Positions 59,610 to 64,000 of a stretch of DNA of 64,000 nt are shown one piece after another. A model generated the notes under the pieces. The model ran no database searches and was not told where the DNA came from. It was given only the letters and a program-made list of their open reading frames with translations. The stretch is from JB111 sp049856295 (GTDB lineage: Bacteria > Actinomycetota > Actinomycetes > Actinomycetales > Actinomycetaceae): positions 62,001-126,000 of the forward strand of contig NZ_JBNDMZ010000003.1 in the NCBI RefSeq assembly GCF_049856295.1, read 5' to 3'. Numbering within the stretch: the stretch's first letter is position 1; every line of letters begins with the position of its first letter. Both the position numbers and the translations under genes were made by a program.

Positions 59610-61010
59610 TCAGACGAGCGGGCCGACGTCCTCCTGGCCCCGCGCGATCGCGGTCATCGCCTCGCGGGCGACGACCTTGACGCGCTCGCGCACGTGGGCG
59701 TCGGTCTCGCCGAGCCGCCGCTCGAACGCGTCGAGGGCCTCCCAGCCGGTCCAGTCCGTCCACGGGACCCCGGCGGCGTCGAGCTCCGCGGTCAGTCCGT
59801 CGCGGCCGGCCCGCTCCGGGCCCGTCCCGAGGACCCCGGCCTCGACGTCCTCGACCACGTGGCCGATCGTCTGCTGGGCGTCCGACTTCGTCGACCCGAT
59901 GAGGCCGACGGGGCCGCGCTTGATCCATCCGGTGACGTAGACGCCGGGGACGAGCTCGCCGTCGTCGCCGAGGATGCGGCCCTCGACGTTGGGGATGACG
60001 CCGCCGCGGACGTCGAACGGGAGGCCGTCGATCGGCGCCGAGTAGTAGCCCACGGCCCGGTAGACCGCCTGGACGGGGGTCTCGACGAGCTCTCCGGTCC
60101 CGCGGACCGACCCGTCGCCGGTCAGCTCCGTGCGCTCGGTGCGCAGCGCGGTCACGCCCTCCTCGGGCGTGCCGAGCACGGCCGCCGGCGAGTGGAAGAG
60201 GTGGAGGTGGATCCGCCGCGACGCGGTGAGCGTCGCGGGGTCCCGCATGGCGAGGTCCATGAGGGTGTTGACGACCTGCTTGGTCTGGTTCGACGAGCGG
60301 ATCGCCTCCTCGGACCCCTCGTCGAAGTGGAAGTCCTCCTCGTCCACCAGCAGGTCGACGTCGGGCACCTTGGCGAGCTCGCGGAGCTCGAGCGGGGTGA
60401 ACTTGACCTGGGCGGGGCCGCGGCGGCCGAACAGGTGGACGTCGGTGACCGGGGAGGCCTCGAGGCCGGCGACGACGTTGGCCGGCACCTCGGTCGTCAG
60501 CAGGTCCTCGGGGTGCTTGGCGAGGATCCGGGCCACGTCGAGCGCGACGTTGCCGACGCCGAGGACGGCGATCTCGCGGGCCGTCAGGGGCCACGTCCGC
60601 GGCACGTCGGGGTGGCCGTCGTACCAGGACACGAAGTCGGCGGCGCCGTGCACGCCCGGCAGGTCGACCCCCGGGATGTCGAGCGGGGCGTCGGCGTCGG
60701 CGCCGGTCGAGACGATGACGACGTCGTAGAGCTCGCGCAGCCGCTCGAGGCTGACGTCCTTCCCGACGTCGACGTTGCCGAGCAGGCGGACGTCGCCGCG
60801 CGAGAGCACCTTCTCGAGGGCCCGGATGATGGCCTTGATCCGCGGGTGGTCCGGGGCGACCCCGTAGCGCACGAGCCCGAACGGGGCGGGCAGGCGCTCG
60901 AGGAGGTCGATGCGGACGTCGAGCCCGGAGGCCGAGAGGATGTCGGCGGCGTAGGTGCCGGCCGGGCCGGCGCCCACCAGGGCGACGTGCAGGGGGCGTG
61001 CGCTGGTCAC
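59610..61010 (-). CDS. Ferredoxin/flavodoxin-NADP reductase, FprA-like
   Basis: Flavoprotein that shuttles electrons between NADPH and ferredoxins. 466 aa, close to the 456-aa mycobacterial FprA. FAD fold GAGPAGTYAAD (13-23) with FGLVRYGVAPDH, NADP fold GVGNVALDVARIL, and the conserved C-terminal GWIKRGPVGLIGSTKSDA. ATG at 61010. Confidence 0.93.
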   Translation of the reverse strand: MTSARPLHVALVGAGPAGTYAADILSASGLDVRIDLLERLPAPFGLVRYGVAPDHPRIKAIIRALEKVLSRGDVRLLGNVDVGKDVSLERLRELYDVVIVSTGADADAPLDIPGVDLPGVHGAADFVSWYDGHPDVPRTWPLTAREIAVLGVGNVALDVARILAKHPEDLLTTEVPANVVAGLEASPVTDVHLFGRRGPAQVKFTPLELRELAKVPDVDLLVDEEDFHFDEGSEEAIRSSNQTKQVVNTLMDLAMRDPATLTASRRIHLHLFHSPAAVLGTPEEGVTALRTERTELTGDGSVRGTGELVETPVQAVYRAVGYYSAPIDGLPFDVRGGVIPNVEGRILGDDGELVPGVYVTGWIKRGPVGLIGSTKSDAQQTIGHVVEDVEAGVLGTGPERAGRDGLTAELDAAGVPWTDWTGWEALDAFERRLGETDAHVRERVKVVAREAMTAIARGQEDVGPLV

Positions 61011-61091
61011 TGCGTCCTCTCGGTGCGCGGAATGGTCCGTCGGCCAGTGTAGGTCCGCCCCGCCGCGCCGGGAGTGCCGTCCGGCGTGAGG

Positions 61092-62432
61092 TCAGCCGCG
61101 TCTGCGGGGCGAGCGGGCGAGCAGACCGGCTCCCCCGACGACGACGAACGCCCCGAACACCCACCAGGCCGCCGTGCCCTTGACCGCGTCGAGCGGGTCC
61201 GCGGGCCGCTCCGGCACGGGGACGTACGTGGGCGCGTCGGCGCTGGGGGCCTCGTGGACCGGGCTCGGCGGGCCGGGGGCCGCGCCGTCGTCGACGAACG
61301 CGAGCGCGTCGTAGGGCGCGACGATGCCCCAGCCGAGCTGGTCGGTGCGCTCGTCCGGGACCGCGCGCACCGCCGTGGACATGAGTCGGTGCTCCCACTG
61401 CGCGGGCGTCTCGTCCGGGTACTCGGCGGCCACGAGCGCGGCGATCCCGGCGACGTACGCCGTCGACCAGCTCGTCTGCCCGCCGCCCGGGGAGGAGTAG
61501 CACGGGCCGAGGTCGAGGTACTGGTACCAGGCCGGGTCGCCGGGTGCCGCGACCTCGACGTGCTCGCCGGGGATCGCGTCCTCGGTCACCTCGCCCTCGA
61601 TCGTCGAGGCGGTCACCGCGAGCGCGCCCGGGTAGGCCGCCGGGTAGCGCGGGCCCGGCTCGACGTTGTCGGTGGTCCCGGCGTTGCCGGCACTGGCCAC
61701 GACCAGCGAGCCGGAGGCGGCGGCGTGGGCCACCGCGTCACGCATCGCCGGGTCGTCCCGGTCCTGCGACATCGAGACCGAGATGATCTGCGCGCCCTGG
61801 TCGGCGGCCCAGCGGATGCCCTCGGCGATCCGGCCGGCGTCGGTGCCGTAGCCGGCCTCCTGGAGCTCGTCGTCCTGGTCGGTGACGTAGACGCGCACGG
61901 GGAGGATGTCCGCCTCGGGGGCGAGGCCGACCACCTGCGTGCCGTCGACGTCGCGGGCCGCGATGAGGCTCGCCGCGGCGGTGCCGTGGGAGTGGACGTC
62001 GGTGCGGCCGTCGGAGCTCGAGAGCGCCGGACCCTCGGTCACGCTCTCCGAGCCGGGCACGGTCCCCATCGGGTCGAAACCGGGCAGGACGACGTCGTCG
62101 GCCGGCATCTGCGGGTCGCTCGGCAGGACGCCGGAGTCGACGACGGCCACCGTGACGCCCTCGCCCCGCGAGATCTCCCAGGCCTGCTCCATCCCGAGCG
62201 CCGGGAGCAGCGGCGACGGCTCGGTCGGTTCCTCCTCGGGCGTGCAGCCGTCGGGCAGCTCGAGCTCGGTGACCGGGGCGACGGGTCCCGGCGCCGCCTG
62301 CGCCAGGGTGCCCGGGCCGAGCGCGCCCAGGACCGGTGCGGCGAGGATCGCACCGCCCGCGAGCGCGGCGGCGAGCGCTCCCGCGGGCCGGTCGGCGCGG
62401 CCGGTCCTGCACCGCGCGTGACGTCCGGTCAC
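61092..62432 (-). CDS. mycP: Type VII secretion mycosin protease (MycP-like)
   Basis: Membrane-anchored subtilisin-like protease of the ESX secretion system, 446 aa. Signal peptide, catalytic Asp99 (VVDSGVL), His149 (HSHGTA), oxyanion Asn250 (SAGNAG) and Ser321, with a C-terminal membrane helix (about 420-440). The usual GTS before the Ser reads QTS (GGGQTSWSTAYVAG). Possible disulfide Cys63-Cys311. GTG at 62432 overlaps the eccB stop by four bases. Confidence 0.93.
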   Translation of the reverse strand: MTGRHARCRTGRADRPAGALAAALAGGAILAAPVLGALGPGTLAQAAPGPVAPVTELELPDGCTPEEEPTEPSPLLPALGMEQAWEISRGEGVTVAVVDSGVLPSDPQMPADDVVLPGFDPMGTVPGSESVTEGPALSSSDGRTDVHSHGTAAASLIAARDVDGTQVVGLAPEADILPVRVYVTDQDDELQEAGYGTDAGRIAEGIRWAADQGAQIISVSMSQDRDDPAMRDAVAHAAASGSLVVASAGNAGTTDNVEPGPRYPAAYPGALAVTASTIEGEVTEDAIPGEHVEVAAPGDPAWYQYLDLGPCYSSPGGGQTSWSTAYVAGIAALVAAEYPDETPAQWEHRLMSTAVRAVPDERTDQLGWGIVAPYDALAFVDDGAAPGPPSPVHEAPSADAPTYVPVPERPADPLDAVKGTAAWWVFGAFVVVGGAGLLARSPRRRG

Positions 62433-63946
62433 GAGCCGTCGCTCGCGGTCTCGCCAGATCCTCCGGTCGCCGTCTCGCCGCCGGTTCCACCGGTCGCGGT
62501 ATCGCCGCCGGAACCGGTGTCGTCGCCGGAGGACTCCTCGGGGGTGGTGGCGGTCCCGCTGGGCGACTCGCCGTCCGGGGCGCCGAGCGCCGGGAGGTCG
62601 AGCGGCTGGAGGCCGGGCCCGTGCGGGAAGAGCCGGACCCACGGGTTCGGCACGGTGGCCCGGTCCTCGAGCTCGTAGCCGAGCATCCCGAGGGTCTCGC
62701 CCCGCGCGCCGAGCAGCGGGTAGGCCCGCCCGGTCTCGTCGATGAAGAAATCGGCCGTGAGCAGTCCGCCGCCGGACCCGGAGACGAGGGCGCCGGAGCT
62801 GCCCTGGACCACGACCGTGTCGTCGCCGACCTCCGGGACGTCATGGCCCGCGACGAGCACCGACGAGGCGGACGCGTCCATCGCGTCGGACACGAGCTGG
62901 GCGCAGGGTGCCACCCCCTCGTCGTCGACGACCGGTCCGGCGATCTCGTCTGGCCAGTCGGCCGGGTCCGCGTCGTCGCCGCTCGGCATCTGGCCGAGGT
63001 CGCCGGCGCTGACCGCCATGGCGTCGCGCTCGAGGTGCTCGCCGTCGCCGAGCCGGTACATCTCGTAGCCGACCGCGCTCAGCGGCTGCAGCTCACCGGC
63101 GGCGCCGAGGATGTAGTACGAGACGTCGTCCCCCTCGCCCATGGAGACGGCCTGCCCCGCGAGGACGTCGGGCATCCCCTCGATCGGTTCCGGCATCGGG
63201 TCGCCGGCGCCGGGGTTCGACATGGGGCCGAGCGGCGTGCCGGGGGCGAAGAGCTCGAGCCAGGCGGCGGAGGTCTCGACGACGGGCGCCGAGTCGAGGC
63301 GGAGCGCCCGGACGATGGCCTCCTCGTGCTCGGCGTCGATCTCGTGCCGCGTGGCGCCCGAGACGAGCCACAGGACGCCCTCGACGCGGACGACGGTGGC
63401 GCGGTCCTCCGCGGGCTCGGCCGAGACCTGGGTGCCGTCGGTGTCGATCGTCGGGCGCCCGACCGCGGTCCACGAGGCCCCCGACGGCGCGAGGCAGGAG
63501 AGCCACTCGTCGTTGACGAGGTCGCCCGGCTCCGGGAGGGAGTCGGGGGCGTCCGGGATCCCGACCGTCGGGCCGCGCGTGACGCCGGCGACCTCCTCCT
63601 GGGACAGGGTGTGGACGTCCATCTCGCCCGCGCCGAGGACGAGCCGCGCGGAGGCCGTGTTGAGCACCGGGTACATCACGCCCTCGGACGTGACGTACCG
63701 GGAGCCGTCCTCCTCGATGATGACGAGCGACCCGGCCTCCCAGCCCTCCGGGGTGCCCGGGGCGAGCCACCGAGAGACGAAGCCGCCCGCGAGGATGAGC
63801 CCGACGAGCACGAGGCCCCCGACGACGCCGCGCCACGGCTTGCCCGGCTCGAGCTCGCGTCCGTCCGGCGCGCCGGAGACGAACGAGGTGACGAGGCGCT
63901 GCCGGTTGAACCTCTGCGCGTCGAGGATGTCCTTGTTGGAGGCCAC
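62429..63946 (-). CDS. eccB: Type VII secretion protein EccB
   Basis: Structural component of the ESX membrane complex, 505 aa. Short cytoplasmic N-terminus with the conserved DAQRFNRQRLVTSFVSG, one membrane helix (about 40-57), then a large periplasmic domain with GVMYPVLNTASARLVL repeats (R1-R4). C-terminal 50 residues are a Gly/Ser/Thr-rich tail. GTG at 63946. It directly follows the gene cut by the window edge. Confidence 0.93.
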   Translation of the reverse strand: MASNKDILDAQRFNRQRLVTSFVSGAPDGRELEPGKPWRGVVGGLVLVGLILAGGFVSRWLAPGTPEGWEAGSLVIIEEDGSRYVTSEGVMYPVLNTASARLVLGAGEMDVHTLSQEEVAGVTRGPTVGIPDAPDSLPEPGDLVNDEWLSCLAPSGASWTAVGRPTIDTDGTQVSAEPAEDRATVVRVEGVLWLVSGATRHEIDAEHEEAIVRALRLDSAPVVETSAAWLELFAPGTPLGPMSNPGAGDPMPEPIEGMPDVLAGQAVSMGEGDDVSYYILGAAGELQPLSAVGYEMYRLGDGEHLERDAMAVSAGDLGQMPSGDDADPADWPDEIAGPVVDDEGVAPCAQLVSDAMDASASSVLVAGHDVPEVGDDTVVVQGSSGALVSGSGGGLLTADFFIDETGRAYPLLGARGETLGMLGYELEDRATVPNPWVRLFPHGPGLQPLDLPALGAPDGESPSGTATTPEESSGDDTGSGGDTATGGTGGETATGGSGETASDGS

Positions 63947-64000
63947 CTACACCACACCCGTGGCGAACGCCGCGAGGGGCAGGACGGCGAGCACGCAGAT
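63947..64000 (-). CDS. C-terminal end of a membrane protein, probably EccD
   Basis: Only the last 17 codons and a TAG are visible, reading ICVLAVLPLAAFATGVV. This hydrophobic end directly abuts the eccB start, and EccD with its many membrane helices is the usual neighbour; the assignment rests on context alone. Confidence 0.5.
   Translation of the reverse strand: MCVLAVLPLAAFATGVV

Overview
This window reads as chromosomal backbone of a very GC-rich actinobacterium. The evidence is the zinc-type L36, L33 and S14 proteins, the TTG starts of rpoB and rpoC, the many GTG starts, the gene order rplQ-truA-rplM-rpsI-glmM, the tRNA-Trp-secE-nusG-rplK-rplA block, and a type VII secretion (ESX) locus at the right end. 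A member of the Micrococcales (Cellulomonas / Cellulosimicrobium / Isoptericola-like) is my best guess. That is an inference from gene order and protein style, not from a search. No rRNA, CRISPR array, transposase, prophage or integrase was seen.

Layout. Positions 1-4127 (minus): dedA (cut by the window edge), glmM, rpsI, rplM, truA. Positions 4183-4936 (plus): a small secreted Pro/Ala-rich protein inserted between truA and rplQ. Positions 5056-24648 (minus): the alpha, spc and S10 ribosomal clusters read from S10 (24.3 kb) down to L17 (5.1 kb), including secY-adk-map. A large LuxR/MalT-type regulator sits between map and infA. Positions 24720-29386 (minus): the str operon rpsL-rpsG-fusA-tuf with a clear promoter (TTGACG-18-TACTCT) and a tuf terminator. 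A poly-G tract and ten Ns at about 29.44-29.53 kb mark an assembly gap. Positions 29628-41562 (minus): rpoC, rpoB, rplL, rplJ (with an L10-type leader), rplA, rplK, nusG, secE, tRNA-Trp.

Positions 41748-42968 (plus) hold an aspartate aminotransferase. From 43.1 to 52.0 kb lies an accessory block. It contains a sensor kinase and response regulator, a second small secreted Pro/Ala-rich protein facing them, an aminoglycoside-phosphotransferase-like protein, an adenosine-deaminase-like protein with two overlapping alpha/beta hydrolases, a CX5R cysteine phosphatase and an unrecognised 381-aa protein with macrodomain-like glycine motifs. Housekeeping genes resume with murB, two MaoC/Had-type hydratases, rpmG and tRNA-Met/Thr/Tyr, then yajQ, an atypical SDR, two CNNM/CBS membrane proteins, an unknown membrane protein and an FprA-like reductase. 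The window closes with mycP, eccB and the last codons of a further gene, probably eccD.

The most interesting non-obvious signal links two distant places. The secreted proteins at 4.3 kb and 45.7 kb are paralogues: similar signal peptides, an (Ala-Pro)n rod and the same SADSGD C-terminus. Both, and the kinase gene itself, carry similar CTCATC/CTTCAC-type half-sites repeated every 10-11 bp upstream, the pattern expected for an OmpR-family response regulator. This suggests a small envelope-response regulon of one two-component system and two rod-like secreted effectors, with no described function that I recognise.
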